This document shows positions 1 to 8,584 of a stretch of 64,000 nt of DNA, piece after piece. The DNA is from Anaerolineae bacterium. GTDB lineage: Bacteria > Chloroflexota > Anaerolineae > Caldilineales > Caldilineaceae. The stretch covers positions 1-64,000 of the forward strand of contig JAUIHI010000011.1 of assembly GCA_030432295.1 (NCBI GenBank), in the 5' to 3' direction. Every line of letters starts with the position of its first letter. Positions within the stretch are counted from its first letter, which is position 1. The position numbers were made by a program, and so were the translations under genes. The notes below the pieces were generated by a model that did no database searches, had not been told where the DNA came from, and saw only the letters and a program-made list of their open reading frames with translations.

Positions 1-1
1 G

Positions 2-262
2 GATAATGCTTCCTATCATCACAGTGCCGGGGCCGAAGCCGCTCTTGCTCTCTGCGAAGAACAGGGCATCCTTATCTGCTGGTTGCCCCCTTATTGCTCA
101 GACCTCAACCCGATTGAGCGCTTCTGGAGCTTCCTCAAAGAATGGGCCTGTGCCAACAAACTTTTCGCTTCCGTCTTTGACCTACTTGCTTCGGCCACCA
201 ACTGCCTTCGCAACCAAAACAATTTGCTTTCTGATGACCGATTTCTATTTCTAAAAACTTAG
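2..262 (+). CDS. IS630-family transposase, C-terminal part (5' end outside window)
   Basis: The open frame enters from the left edge and ends at TAG 260-262. It encodes the end of a DDE transposase of the IS630/Tc1-mariner type. Near the start is Asp-Asn-Ala followed by two His, the surroundings of the second catalytic Asp. Further on is a Leu-Pro-Pro-Tyr...Asp-Leu-Asn-Pro-Ile-Glu-Arg-Phe-Trp block, which holds the catalytic Glu of this family. About 86 residues are visible, roughly the last quarter of a usual IS630 protein. Whether the rest is intact cannot be judged here. A palindrome 21 bases after the stop may mark the element's end or act as a terminator. Confidence 0.85.
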   Translation, partial: DNASYHHSAGAEAALALCEEQGILICWLPPYCSDLNPIERFWSFLKEWACANKLFASVFDLLASATNCLRNQNNLLSDDRFLFLKT

Positions 263-282
263 TTGGTTTTACTTGAATACAC

Positions 283-315
283 AGACCTGCCAGGTTTCTG
301 AAACCTGGCAGGTCT
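283..315. repeat. Perfect 16-bp palindrome after the transposase gene
   Basis: Arms 283-298 and 300-315 are exact reverse complements around one base. The core reads ACCTGCCAGGT. It lies between the transposase stop and the stop of the convergent dehydrogenase gene, so it may terminate both transcripts or be part of the IS end. There is no long T run. Confidence 0.7.
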
Positions 316-331
316 AAAGCTAACAAAACCC

Positions 332-2797
332 CTACTCTTTCAATCGCGCCATCTCCCCATCCCACAGCGGCTCGTCGCGGACTGTCACCCCAAAGCGCTC
401 TCCCAGGAATTCCACGGCCAGTTGCGTGCCCGGTTCGGTGTATGCGATGGGCAAATAGCCGTAGGCGATCTGCTGGCCGATGCTGTAACCGAAGTTACTG
501 GTGGTGATGTACCCCACACATTCCTTGCCAGCCAGAATCGGCTCGTAGCCCAAAGCCACCCCCGCCGGATCGTCGAAGGTCAGGCAGCAGAGCTTCTTTT
601 TCAGCGGTTGCTTCTTCAGTTCCACACAGGCGGACTTGCCGATGAAGTCCGGCTTGGAGAGACGAACCGTCCAGCCCAGGCCAGATTCGTAGGGATTGTA
701 CTCCGTGTGCACATCCGCGCCCCACAGCCGGTAGCCCTTTTCCAGGCGCAGGGAATCGAACGCGCCCAGCCCCGCCACTGCCATCTCGAACTCGCGACCC
801 GCCGCCCACAGTCGATCCCAGACGGGCAGGCTGAAGTCGGTGGGGATGTGCAGTTCCCAGCCCAGTTCGCCCGCATAGGAGATGCGCAGGGCCAGGACGC
901 GAGCTGAGCCGATTTCGATCCACTGGGCGCTGAAGTAGGGGAAGGCGTCGTTGCTCACATCCGCGTTCGTCACCTTTTCCAGCACCCACCGGGCATTCGG
1001 TCCCCACAGCCCCAGCGCGGACCAGGCAGCGGAGACATCGACGATGACCACCGAGCCATCAGTCGGCGCAAAGCGGCCCACCCAATCCAAATCCTGGGGC
1101 AGGGTTCCTTCGCCCACGAACATCCAGAAACGGTCATCGGCCAGCCGGGCGACGGTCAAATCCCGACGCACGCCGCCGGTGGGGGTCAGCCAACTGGTGT
1201 AGATGACGCTGCCCGCGGGTTTGTCGCACTGGTTGCTGCACAGATAGTTGACGAAATCGCACGCGCCCGACCCGCTGACTTCAATAATTGAGAGGCCGCT
1301 CAGATCGAAAAGCGCCACATTTTCCCGGGTTGCCAGATGCTCCGCGCCCTGAATGCGGGACCACCACTCCCCGGCCCAGCCTGTGCGCCGGGGGATGCGC
1401 TCGTCGTACTGTTCCAGCAGGCGGCTGTTGGATTCGAGCCAATTGGGGAGTTCCATCCCGGCGAAGGCGGTGAAGCTGGCGTCCAGTTCTTTCAGGCGAG
1501 GGTGGAAGGGCGTCAGCCGCACATTGCGGGGTTCGGTGATGGGCTGGGCCGGGTGGATGATATCGTAGACCTCCCGGTAGTTCTTTTTCGTCACCACTTC
1601 GGTGTAGCTGGCAGTGGTCTGATGGGGCTGGAAGCGCTGGATATGGCACTGGCGCATATCCCACTCGGCCTGGCCGTGGGTCATCCACTCGGCCACACTC
1701 TTGCCCACCCCGCCTGCGTGGGTAATCCACGACGCCACCGCGGTCCACAGCCCCCGGATGTGGGACTCACCGATGATTGGGTAGCCATCCACCGAAAAGG
1801 CGAACATTCCATTGAAGGCCCGTTGAAACTTCGCCCCCTGCAAAATTGGGACGACCCGCTGGGCCTGCGCCCAGGCTTTGTCGAAATCCTCCGGCGTGAA
1901 GTCGTGCATAGCCGTCTTGCGAATCTGCCGGGGCTGGATGGCCCGGGGTTTGTGCCAGTAGGAACCGATTCCGTAGCTGTCCCAGTGCTGGCGGTAGTAC
2001 ATCGCCGAGTCCAGTTCCCGCACGGTCGGCCAGGTCACTTCGTCGTCTTTTTTGCTGCGGTCAAAGTGGGCCAGTTCGGCCAGGGGTTCGGTGACGACGT
2101 ACTGGTGTTCAAAGGCGAGGAGGGGCAGGCGCACGCCCAGTTTGTCCCCCAGCAGTGGACCCCAAATGTTTGTGCAGAGCAGCACCTGCTCGCAGTCGAT
2201 GCGCGGCATCTGCGGGTTGTCGGTGAGGACAGCCTTCACTTCGCCGTTGACCACTTCGATGTCGGTGACAACCGTGTTGGGGACAAAGCGTGCGCCGCCC
2301 GTGGCTTCCGCGTCCCGTGCTAAGGCAGCGGTCACGTGGGAACCGGCGACAATTGCGCCTTTGGGGGCAAAGAGGCTGCCCACAATCGCGTCCGGGTTGA
2401 CAAAGGGCGATTTAGCCTGGGTCTCCGCCGGAGTGAGCAGATGTGCCTCGGCGTGGAAGGACTTGGCCTCCCCGTGCAGCCGCACCAGATCCTGCCAGCG
2501 TTCGGCGGAGATAGCGACTTCCAGCCCACCCACGGCGTTGTAGATGTGGCGGTCGTCCCGGTAGGGTTTCAGGCTGGCGAAGAGGTCCGAGGAGTAGAGG
2601 GCCATCTGCGTCATCACTTTGGAATGGCTGAGGGCGACGACGCCGCCGGGCGCGTGGGAGGTGGATCCGTCGTTTTCGAAGAGATCGCCCTTATCCAGGA
2701 CGAGAATATCCCGCCAGCCCAGTTGGGTCAGGTGATAGGCCGCGCTGGCTCCGACGATGCCTGCGCCGACGATGACAAGACGTGCGTGGGTTTGCAT
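332..2797 (-). CDS. FAD-dependent dimethylglycine/sarcosine dehydrogenase-like protein with GcvT domain
   Basis: 821 residues, the usual length of the dimethylglycine/sarcosine dehydrogenase family. The N-terminus has the FAD-binding Rossmann motif GAGIVGASAA at about residues 11-20, followed by a DAO-type oxidase domain. The segment GSTSHAPGG (His48) matches the site where relatives carry covalently bound FAD. From about residue 430 to the end it resembles the folate-binding aminomethyltransferase (GcvT) domain plus its C-terminal barrel. The expected reaction is oxidative N-demethylation of dimethylglycine or sarcosine with transfer of the one-carbon unit to tetrahydrofolate. The exact substrate cannot be read from the sequence. 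The ATG at 2797 starts just before the Rossmann motif. No dedicated neighbour for choline or betaine breakdown is seen. Confidence 0.88.
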   Translation of the reverse strand: MQTHARLVIVGAGIVGASAAYHLTQLGWRDILVLDKGDLFENDGSTSHAPGGVVALSHSKVMTQMALYSSDLFASLKPYRDDRHIYNAVGGLEVAISAERWQDLVRLHGEAKSFHAEAHLLTPAETQAKSPFVNPDAIVGSLFAPKGAIVAGSHVTAALARDAEATGGARFVPNTVVTDIEVVNGEVKAVLTDNPQMPRIDCEQVLLCTNIWGPLLGDKLGVRLPLLAFEHQYVVTEPLAELAHFDRSKKDDEVTWPTVRELDSAMYYRQHWDSYGIGSYWHKPRAIQPRQIRKTAMHDFTPEDFDKAWAQAQRVVPILQGAKFQRAFNGMFAFSVDGYPIIGESHIRGLWTAVASWITHAGGVGKSVAEWMTHGQAEWDMRQCHIQRFQPHQTTASYTEVVTKKNYREVYDIIHPAQPITEPRNVRLTPFHPRLKELDASFTAFAGMELPNWLESNSRLLEQYDERIPRRTGWAGEWWSRIQGAEHLATRENVALFDLSGLSIIEVSGSGACDFVNYLCSNQCDKPAGSVIYTSWLTPTGGVRRDLTVARLADDRFWMFVGEGTLPQDLDWVGRFAPTDGSVVIVDVSAAWSALGLWGPNARWVLEKVTNADVSNDAFPYFSAQWIEIGSARVLALRISYAGELGWELHIPTDFSLPVWDRLWAAGREFEMAVAGLGAFDSLRLEKGYRLWGADVHTEYNPYESGLGWTVRLSKPDFIGKSACVELKKQPLKKKLCCLTFDDPAGVALGYEPILAGKECVGYITTSNFGYSIGQQIAYGYLPIAYTEPGTQLAVEFLGERFGVTVRDEPLWDGEMARLKE

Positions 2798-2858
2798 AAG
2801 ATTGCTCCGAAAGGATTAGAACGCGGAAGTCGCGGAAAGGAGAGATAAAAGCGGATTT

Positions 2859-2914
2859 GTAGGGCGGGTTTCTTACCCGCCGTTGGACGACGGCGGGTAA
2901 GAAACCCGCCCTAC
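2859..2914. repeat. Perfect 25-bp palindrome overlapping a gene 3' end
   Basis: Arms 2859-2883 and 2890-2914 are exact reverse complements around a 6-base loop. The TGA of the kinase gene (2873-2875 on the minus strand) lies inside the far arm, so the last dozen or so codons of that gene are repeat sequence. It precedes the start of the dehydrogenase gene on the same strand. Confidence 0.85.
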
Positions 2915-3751
2915 GGATGTCTCCACAAACGCCAGTAGCATCCGCACTTCGCTCTCTGGCACATTTTCGCTGAGCCGGGCCGCGGCGTTGACCAGTCGCC
3001 AATGGGTCAGTTCCTCTGCGGCAAAGCGGTGCAGACGCCGGTAGTGGGCCAGGTACGCGCTGGTAAACCAGCGACGCGCCAGCCGTATTTTCCAGTCCAG
3101 CGTGCTACCTGCGGGCGGCTGGGCAAAACCCATCAGCAGAGACGAGCGGGCCACATCGGCCAGGGGATGGCCTGCGGTGGCGTCGATCCAGTCGATAATC
3201 ACCGGGCCGCGGGCGGTCAGCAGCACATTGTCCGGGTGAAAATCGCCGTGACAGAGCCGGTGGCCCGTGGGCAGGCTGTCGAGCAGAATAAGCATCTGTT
3301 GGCGGGTGGCCGGAGGAAGAGCCTCTGCCTGTCCGATTTTTGTGTGCATCCGCTCGCGCTGGGTCGGCATTCCCGCGGGCACGACGCGGCTGTGCAGATC
3401 GGCCTGAAGTTCGGCCAACTGGCGGGCGAAGTGGAGGAGACGCCAGGGCTGGGCGCTCATCGCCGCCAGCATCGAACGCCCGTCGATCCGTTCGTAGAGC
3501 AGACCCATCCGCCCGTCGATCTCCACCACTTCGCCCACCGCAGGCACGGGCGCACCGCTGGCGTGGACCAGCCGGGCTGTGCGGGCTTCGGTCTGCACTG
3601 CGCTCGCCGTCACCCAATCCCGAAAGAGCTTGAGGATTTGCCCGTTTTCCCAGGCGTAGATTTCGGCAGTCGCGCCGATGGCGAAGGGTTTGTCCAATTG
3701 CCCATTGTTCCTAAGCTGGTGCAGCCAGAGCCGAAAAGAATTTGTAAACAC
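2873..3751 (-). CDS. Aminoglycoside phosphotransferase (APH)-family small-molecule kinase
   Basis: Protein kinase-like phosphotransferase of about 290 residues. The catalytic loop is seen as HGDFHPDNVLL, followed by the metal-binding segment IIDWIDA about ten residues later, which together define the APH/choline-kinase fold. The N-terminal lobe shows IGATAEIY as the glycine-rich loop. The substrate is unknown; antibiotic resistance should not be assumed, because this fold also phosphorylates amino alcohols and sugars. The GTG at 3749-3751 lies in a palindrome arm, so the real start may be further in, for example the TTG codon before Asp-Lys-Pro-Phe. The C-terminus is encoded by another palindrome. 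Confidence 0.8.
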   Translation of the reverse strand: MFTNSFRLWLHQLRNNGQLDKPFAIGATAEIYAWENGQILKLFRDWVTASAVQTEARTARLVHASGAPVPAVGEVVEIDGRMGLLYERIDGRSMLAAMSAQPWRLLHFARQLAELQADLHSRVVPAGMPTQRERMHTKIGQAEALPPATRQQMLILLDSLPTGHRLCHGDFHPDNVLLTARGPVIIDWIDATAGHPLADVARSSLLMGFAQPPAGSTLDWKIRLARRWFTSAYLAHYRRLHRFAAEELTHWRLVNAAARLSENVPESEVRMLLAFVETSVGRVSYPPSSNGG

Positions 3752-3815
3752 GGATAGAAAAGAACACGGATAGGATACAAAGCTATCTGTGTTCTTTTCT
3801 ATCCGTGTTTACAAA
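3741..3815. repeat. 33-bp near-perfect palindrome between response-regulator and kinase genes
   Basis: Arms 3741-3773 and 3783-3815 pair over 33 bases with one mismatch and a 9-base loop. The arms themselves repeat the words AACACGGATAG and AGAACACGGATAG. It begins 16 bases after the stop of the response-regulator gene (minus strand) and covers the annotated start of the next gene. Confidence 0.85.
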
Positions 3816-3830
3816 AAGATTTTGTCCATT

Positions 3831-4493
3831 CTACAACAATCCTAATTCTTTAGCCCGCAGCGCAGCCTGGGTGCGGTCGCGCACGCTCAGCTTTTGCATG
3901 GCAGATGAGACATAATTTTTGACCGTCCCCTCGGCCAGGAAAAGCTGGCCTGCAATCTCCCGGTTGGAGAGACCGTTGGCCAGCAGGCGCAGGACATCGA
4001 TCTCCCGCTCGGAAAGGGGTTCGATGAGTTTTTCCGCGGTCTGGGCAGAGGGGTGACTGGTGCGAGCGAATTCGGCCATCACTTTGCGGGCCACGGATGG
4101 CTCGATGAGCGCGCCTCCCGCGGCGACTGTGCGGATGGCCTCGGCCAGTTCTTCGCCGGAGAGGGCTTTGAGCAGATAGCCCAGCGCACCGGCCCGAATG
4201 CCCTCAAAGACGTACTCGTCGTCGTCAAAGGTGGTGAGGATAACAACTTTGGCCTCCGGGTGGTCGATGAGCAACTGGCGGGTGGCGGCCACCCCGTCCA
4301 TCTCCGGCATTTTCACATCCATCAGCACCACATCCGGGCGGAGTTCGGCGTAGCGGGTCAACGCTTCCACACCGTTGGATGCCTCGCCCGCTACCTTCAG
4401 GTCCGGCTCCAATTCGAGCAGAATGCGCATCCCCTCCCGCAGCAGCCGCTGATCGTCCACCAGCAGCAGACGGATTGGATTCTTCTCAGCCAT
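3831..4493 (-). CDS. NarL/FixJ-type response regulator
   Basis: 220 residues. The receiver domain spans about 1-125, with the acidic pair Asp13-Asp14, phospho-acceptor Asp59 in VLMDVKMPEMDG, and a Thr-Thr near 87 followed by a conserved Lys. A LuxR-type helix-turn-helix follows at about 155-215 (LSEREIDVLRLLANGLSNREIA). ATG 4493 was chosen because the receiver begins directly after it and it overlaps the end of the kinase gene by 8 bases, a normal arrangement for a coupled two-component pair. It would be phosphorylated by the kinase encoded just upstream and bind DNA as a dimer. Targets are unknown; the paired GTCATRTGAC sites near 6.7 kb are one candidate. Confidence 0.92.
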   Translation of the reverse strand: MAEKNPIRLLLVDDQRLLREGMRILLELEPDLKVAGEASNGVEALTRYAELRPDVVLMDVKMPEMDGVAATRQLLIDHPEAKVVILTTFDDDEYVFEGIRAGALGYLLKALSGEELAEAIRTVAAGGALIEPSVARKVMAEFARTSHPSAQTAEKLIEPLSEREIDVLRLLANGLSNREIAGQLFLAEGTVKNYVSSAMQKLSVRDRTQAALRAKELGLL

Positions 4494-5670
4494 TGGCCTC
4501 TTCCTTTGCCAGGGGAATTGCCAGTGCGAGGCGGACACCACCCCGGGGACTGGCGTCGATTGTCAACGAGCCGCCCAACTGTTGCGCCCGTTCCTGCATC
4601 CCGCGCAGACCGATGCCGGGCGTGAACTCTGCGGCGGGCATCCCCGCGCCGTCGTCCTCCACGCAGAGGGTGACGGCGTTGGTCGTCTGCTCAATTTTCA
4701 GCCAGACCGCGCTGGCCCCGGCGTGGCGTTGCGCGTTGGTCAGGGCTTCCTGCGCGGCCCGATAGATTGTCATGCGCCGGGCTTCGTCCAGGGCCAGCAG
4801 ATTTTCGGGAATCGAGAGATGGACGGCCAGCCCTGTGGCCTGGGCGTATTCATCCACCAGTGTTTGCAAAGATTTACGCAGGGACGTGCCGGTCAGCCCC
4901 GAATCCCGCAGAGAGGCGAGGGTGGCCCGCAGGTCGGCCAATCCCTCCACCAGTTGCTCGCGCACAGTCTGGATCATCTGGCCTGCACGCGGGGTGTCCC
5001 GTTCCAGCAGGCGGCCTGCTCCTTCCAATTGGACAATCGAGACGGTCAGCCGGTGGCCGAGGGTATCGTGCATTTCGCGGGACATCCGGTTGCGCTCTTC
5101 GGCCACGGCCAGGCTCTCGGCCTGCTCGGCGTAGCGTTGCAGACGGGCGTGGGCGTCGGTCAGCTCGGCCAGAATGCGCTGGCTTTCGTCCCGCGCCCGC
5201 TGGGCCTGGACCAGTGCATTGCCGAACGCGCCAAAAAAGAAGAAGCCAGCGCCGTTGACAAGAGAGGTGACAATATCTTCGTAGGGCTGAAAGTCGTGGT
5301 AAAAGCTGACGCCGGCTGTAATAAGCGTGAAAAGAATCAGCCAGCGCAGACCGATGCGCATGGGCAGCAGCATCAGCGTTTGCACGCTCAGAACGTAAAA
5401 GAGAAAGATAAAGACCGACGAATAGCTCAGGGCAAAGACCAGTATGAGTAGCTGGGTTCCCAGGTAGAGATAGGCCTGACTGGGGGAACTGTTCAGTTCT
5501 GGCTGGCGGGTGAGCATAGCAGCAAAGCCAGCCATCAGCGCGATCTGCGGCCCGGAGACAGCCCACCCCTGCCAGTTGATCAGCACAACCAGACTGATAA
5601 TCGCCACCATCAGCAGGCCGGAGATATTGAAGAAGAAGTCTTCCCGTTTGGGGGCCAAATATGCTTGCAT
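4486..5670 (-). CDS. Membrane sensor histidine kinase (HisKA_3 type)
   Basis: 394 residues. The first 150 are strongly hydrophobic with about five to six membrane segments and no large extracellular loop, as in DesK/LiaS-like sensors that read membrane state. A coiled-coil linker at about 155-195 leads to the H-box EMHDTLGHRLT with phospho-acceptor His201. The ATP-binding domain at about 295-390 shows DDGAGMP and GIGLRGMQERA. It autophosphorylates His and passes the phosphate to the regulator encoded directly downstream, whose start overlaps this gene's stop. The stimulus is not known. Confidence 0.92.
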   Translation of the reverse strand: MQAYLAPKREDFFFNISGLLMVAIISLVVLINWQGWAVSGPQIALMAGFAAMLTRQPELNSSPSQAYLYLGTQLLILVFALSYSSVFIFLFYVLSVQTLMLLPMRIGLRWLILFTLITAGVSFYHDFQPYEDIVTSLVNGAGFFFFGAFGNALVQAQRARDESQRILAELTDAHARLQRYAEQAESLAVAEERNRMSREMHDTLGHRLTVSIVQLEGAGRLLERDTPRAGQMIQTVREQLVEGLADLRATLASLRDSGLTGTSLRKSLQTLVDEYAQATGLAVHLSIPENLLALDEARRMTIYRAAQEALTNAQRHAGASAVWLKIEQTTNAVTLCVEDDGAGMPAAEFTPGIGLRGMQERAQQLGGSLTIDASPRGGVRLALAIPLAKEEANG

Positions 5671-5715
5671 AGCTCTATCTTAGGAGGTTTGGGGCGGATG
5701 CGCAAGTAGACAGAA

Positions 5716-5772
5716 CCAATCAACCAGTGAACCAATCAACGTAGCCTGTTGATTGGTTCACTGGTTGATTGG
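5716..5772. repeat. Perfect 25-bp palindrome (CCAATCAAC family)
   Basis: Arms 5716-5740 and 5748-5772 are exact reverse complements with a 7-base loop. It starts 4 bases after the stop of the membrane-protein gene (minus strand) and lies 45 bases upstream of the kinase start. Nearly the same arm sequence recurs at 41228-41285. Confidence 0.85.
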
Positions 5773-5775
5773 GGT

Positions 5776-6513
5776 TTATCCAGCTTCGGCCAGCGCACGG
5801 CCAGATTGCACAGTGCGCCTGCTCTCGAACTTCTGCCGGTAGTGGCGGATGGTGCGGGCGATGAGGGGTGTGCCGATGACTGCGGGCAGCACCCAGGGCA
5901 GCCAGGCCAATTCGACGGGCATATAGCGGGTCACATTCTGGACTGTGAAGGCGGTCACCGCGGCGATGTACGAGCCGCTCATACGCGAGATGTGATAGTA
6001 CCACCACCAGTTGCGGTCTGTCGATGGCTGGAGAAAGCTGCGCATATCACTGAGGGCGTCCAGGCCAAGACTAACGCCAAAACCCACGCCCACCAGCCCA
6101 AAGACCGGCGGAATCTGTGTGGCGAGCAGTCCAAAGGCGATCAGCCCACCCCAGGCCAGAAAAGCCAGCCCGGCCACCGCGGCCACACCTGCGGCCAGCC
6201 AGTCCAACCAGATGGGGCCAGCCCCCAGGGCCGGGCGTTTGCGATAGAGCGCCCGATAGCCGGTGAACGCGCCGTAGAAGCTGAGGATGGAAATCATAAA
6301 GAGAAAGAAATTGGGACGAAAATAGACCAGCGCCAGGGCCGTGACGAAAATCGCAAACATCGCCCAGAAGTAGACTTTGCCCCAGCGTCGATGTTGCACG
6401 CCGCCTTTCTGGGTCATCATTGCCACAGGCGCCATCACCAGCGCGGTGAAGCCCGCGGCCACGTGGCTGACAACGGAGGCGGTTTCGAGAAAGTCGGCGG
6501 AGAAAAAATCCAT
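5776..6513 (-). CDS. DUF2306-like integral membrane protein
   Basis: 245 residues with about six to seven membrane segments. After the first helix there is the block QHRRWGKVYFWAMF, resembling the His/Gly/Lys/Tyr signature of DUF2306-type membrane proteins. A second hydrophobic half follows, broken by GVSLGLDALSDMRSFL near residue 155. No enzyme function is established for this group. It lies just upstream of the two-component system on the same strand but is separated from it by a palindrome, so co-transcription is uncertain. The leader has a terminator-like hairpin and a pair of operator-like palindromes. Confidence 0.65.
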   Translation of the reverse strand: MDFFSADFLETASVVSHVAAGFTALVMAPVAMMTQKGGVQHRRWGKVYFWAMFAIFVTALALVYFRPNFFLFMISILSFYGAFTGYRALYRKRPALGAGPIWLDWLAAGVAAVAGLAFLAWGGLIAFGLLATQIPPVFGLVGVGFGVSLGLDALSDMRSFLQPSTDRNWWWYYHISRMSGSYIAAVTAFTVQNVTRYMPVELAWLPWVLPAVIGTPLIARTIRHYRQKFESRRTVQSGRALAEAG

Positions 6514-6565
6514 CAGGCTGCTCCTTTTGCAGGCAAAATTTGGTGAGTCCAGTGCGAAAAACTAA

Positions 6566-6631
6566 AAAACCGAGTTTTAAGGCAGACTCACACCTGGGAT
6601 TCCAAGTCACATTCGCCAAAAACTCGGTTTT
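6566..6631 (-). repeat. Hairpin with AAAACTCGGTTTT arms in the leader of the DUF2306-like gene
   Basis: Arms 6566-6578 and 6619-6631 are exact reverse complements. Read on the minus strand the second arm is followed by a T-rich run, giving a terminator-like shape about 50 bases before the ATG at 6513. The same arm sequence occurs before metA (28421-28487) and once before argJ (51747-51761). Confidence 0.6.
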
Positions 6632-6690
6632 CACTGGGGTCATTCGGTGACTGGGCGGGACTATCGCTCCCCAACTCTACCCGCTTCTTC

Positions 6691-6733
6691 GTCATATGAC
6701 CGAGTGCCGTCGGTCACTTGCCGGTCATGTGAC
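6691..6733. promoter_or_regulatory. Two operator-like palindromes GTCATRTGAC
   Basis: GTCATATGAC at 6691-6700 and GTCATGTGAC at 6724-6733 are near-identical 10-base palindromes 33 bases apart, about three helical turns. They sit between the divergent DUF2306-like and beta-propeller genes. This suggests a dimeric regulator binding one face of the DNA; which regulator is unknown. Confidence 0.4.
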
Positions 6734-6832
6734 AGTGGAAGGTGACCGATTCCAGGAGTGGGCCAGCTTCGGTTTGCAGACGGAAAATTCCCTGGCCCAT
6801 TGCGGGATCAGACATTGACGATTGAACGCGTC

Positions 6833-6861
6833 TTTGCGCTTTGTTTGGCCTGTCGTATAAT
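6833..6861 (+). promoter_or_regulatory. Sigma70-type promoter for the beta-propeller gene
   Basis: A perfect TATAAT at 6856-6861 lies 17 bases after a weak -35 TTTGCG (6833-6838). The start site would be near 6868, giving a leader of about 34 bases that ends in a strong ribosome site, GGAGGAA, six bases before ATG 6902. Confidence 0.6.
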
Positions 6862-6901
6862 TGAAGCCAGTCAACCAGACGTATGCACGGAGGAACGTCA
6901 G

Positions 6902-8494
6902 ATGAGCAGAAGACGGAGCCAATTCACGGGAAATCGCCCCGATTTATACCGAGTTTTCCTGGCGCTGTTGGTCATCGCTGCTCTGCTGCTCCCGCTTCCT
7001 CTGCTGGCCCAGAACAGCGCGCCCAGCAACAACAGCGTCACCGGTCTGGCCATCTCCCCGGCTGATCCTGCTGCACTGGTGGCGGGCACAATCAATGCGC
7101 CCGCGGCCGCCGAACTCTACCGCAGCACAGACGCAGGCCGGTCGTGGATTGCGTCCGGTGCGCCCCTGCCCGCCAACACAGCCATCGCTGCGGTCGTCTA
7201 CGATCCCCAAAATGCCAATCTTGTCCTAGCTGTGGATGGGGGCGTGGGCAATCTTTTCATCAGCGAGGACAGCGGGCAGACCTGGCGGCAGGAGCCGTCC
7301 ATCAACAGTGTGCTCAGCGCCAACAGCGCGGTGGGCCGCTTCTTTGCCCGTGTGGAAGGCGGGCGCACTGTCTTCTACGCAGGCACTCGCTGGGACGGCG
7401 TGCTGCGCAGCCTGGACAGCGGACGCACTTGGGAGCGCTTCTCCGGCGGGATGCTGGGCGAAGGGTTGCGGGTTCGCTCCTTTGCCGATAAATCGGGTGT
7501 GCTCTACGCTGGAACCCACGACGGCCTCTACCGGCTGCTGCCCGACGCGCTCTCCTGGCAGGCAGTGACCACCTTCCCCGCTGGCGCGATTGTGCGGGGG
7601 CTGGAAGTGTTGGACGGCCGCATCTATGCCGGCACATTCAACAACGGCCTGTATGTCAGCGACAACGGCGTTACCTGGACCCAGGACACGAACTTTCCCC
7701 TGGGCGTCTCTATCTACGATCTGGCCCCGGCTGGCTATCGGATGACTGCGGGCACGGATACGGGCATCTGGTTTTTGCAGGGAACCCAGTGGCAGCAGGC
7801 GACGGTCAATGGCAACGCCTATGCCGGGGCCGTCTTTCGGATGGCAACCGCGCCCAGCCTGGCAGGGGTTGTCTATGCGGGCACAGAACAGGATTGGGTA
7901 CTGCGCAGCATCGACGGCGGCGCTACCTTCCGGGGCATCAGCGAAATGACGCCCCTGATTCCTGCGCTGGTTCCGCCACCGCCCACAGCCACACCGACCG
8001 TTACACCGACGCCGACGGAGACGGCCACACCTACCGTCACACCAACGCCGACCTTCACGCCGACACCCACGGAGACGCCCACGCCTCTGCCGCCCACCGC
8101 CACACCGACAGAGTCGGCCACGCCGACTGAGACACCGACCGAAACGCCGACGCCGACGGAGACGGCCACACCCACCGAGACACCGACCCGGGACCCCAAC
8201 GCGCCCACGGAAACGCCGACAGCCACGCCGACAGAGACACCGACAGAGACGGCCACAGCCACACCGACCGACACGCCCACCCCGTCGCCCACGCTGCCGC
8301 CGACGGAGACACCGACACCTGCGCCGCCCACAGCCACCCCGACTGTTACCCCGACGCCCACACCTTCCCCGGTGGAGGCGATTGCAGCCAATCTGGTGCA
8401 ACTGCCGCCGATTTGGGTTGGCGGTGGGGTTGTGTTGCTGGTGGTTGTGTTGATCGCGGGTCTGGCTGTAGCGCGCGGCCCCCAGGAACTTTAG
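6902..8494 (+). CDS. Secreted, membrane-anchored beta-propeller protein with Asp-box repeats
   Basis: 530 residues. An N-terminal signal segment ([19 protein letters not shown]) is followed by a region with about five Asp-box (BNR) motifs, such as [31 protein letters not shown] and SIDGGATF, as in sialidase-like and photosystem-assembly-like propellers. Residues about 360-490 are a Thr/Pro-rich spacer of repeated PTPTETAT-like units, probably spanning the cell wall. A C-terminal membrane helix ends in a short Arg-containing tail, so the propeller faces outside. No catalytic residues could be assigned, so a binding role is as likely as an enzyme. ATG 6902 was chosen over earlier in-frame codons because of the signal peptide and ribosome site. 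Confidence 0.8.
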   Translation: MSRRRSQFTGNRPDLYRVFLALLVIAALLLPLPLLAQNSAPSNNSVTGLAISPADPAALVAGTINAPAAAELYRSTDAGRSWIASGAPLPANTAIAAVVYDPQNANLVLAVDGGVGNLFISEDSGQTWRQEPSINSVLSANSAVGRFFARVEGGRTVFYAGTRWDGVLRSLDSGRTWERFSGGMLGEGLRVRSFADKSGVLYAGTHDGLYRLLPDALSWQAVTTFPAGAIVRGLEVLDGRIYAGTFNNGLYVSDNGVTWTQDTNFPLGVSIYDLAPAGYRMTAGTDTGIWFLQGTQWQQATVNGNAYAGAVFRMATAPSLAGVVYAGTEQDWVLRSIDGGATFRGISEMTPLIPALVPPPPTATPTVTPTPTETATPTVTPTPTFTPTPTETPTPLPPTATPTESATPTETPTETPTPTETATPTETPTRDPNAPTETPTATPTETPTETATATPTDTPTPSPTLPPTETPTPAPPTATPTVTPTPTPSPVEAIAANLVQLPPIWVGGGVVLLVVVLIAGLAVARGPQEL

Positions 8495-8502
8495 AGATAT
8501 TT

Positions 8503-8560
8503 GGATATTGGGTATTCGATATTGAGTAGGCGCGTCCTAAATATCAAATACCCAATATCC
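8503..8560. repeat. 21-bp palindrome (GATATTGGGTATT family)
   Basis: Arms 8503-8523 and 8540-8560 pair with one mismatch. It starts 9 bases after the beta-propeller stop and ends 24 bases before the murE start. Related words recur at 18136, 27241 and 35836. Confidence 0.8.
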
Positions 8561-8584
8561 CAGGCCAGGAATCTCCCCTCAGAA

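Noticed and set aside
7976-8370. Dense short repeats resembling a CRISPR or minisatellite array
   Set aside because: They are in frame and encode a Thr/Pro-rich spacer of the beta-propeller protein; there is no repeat-spacer regularity.
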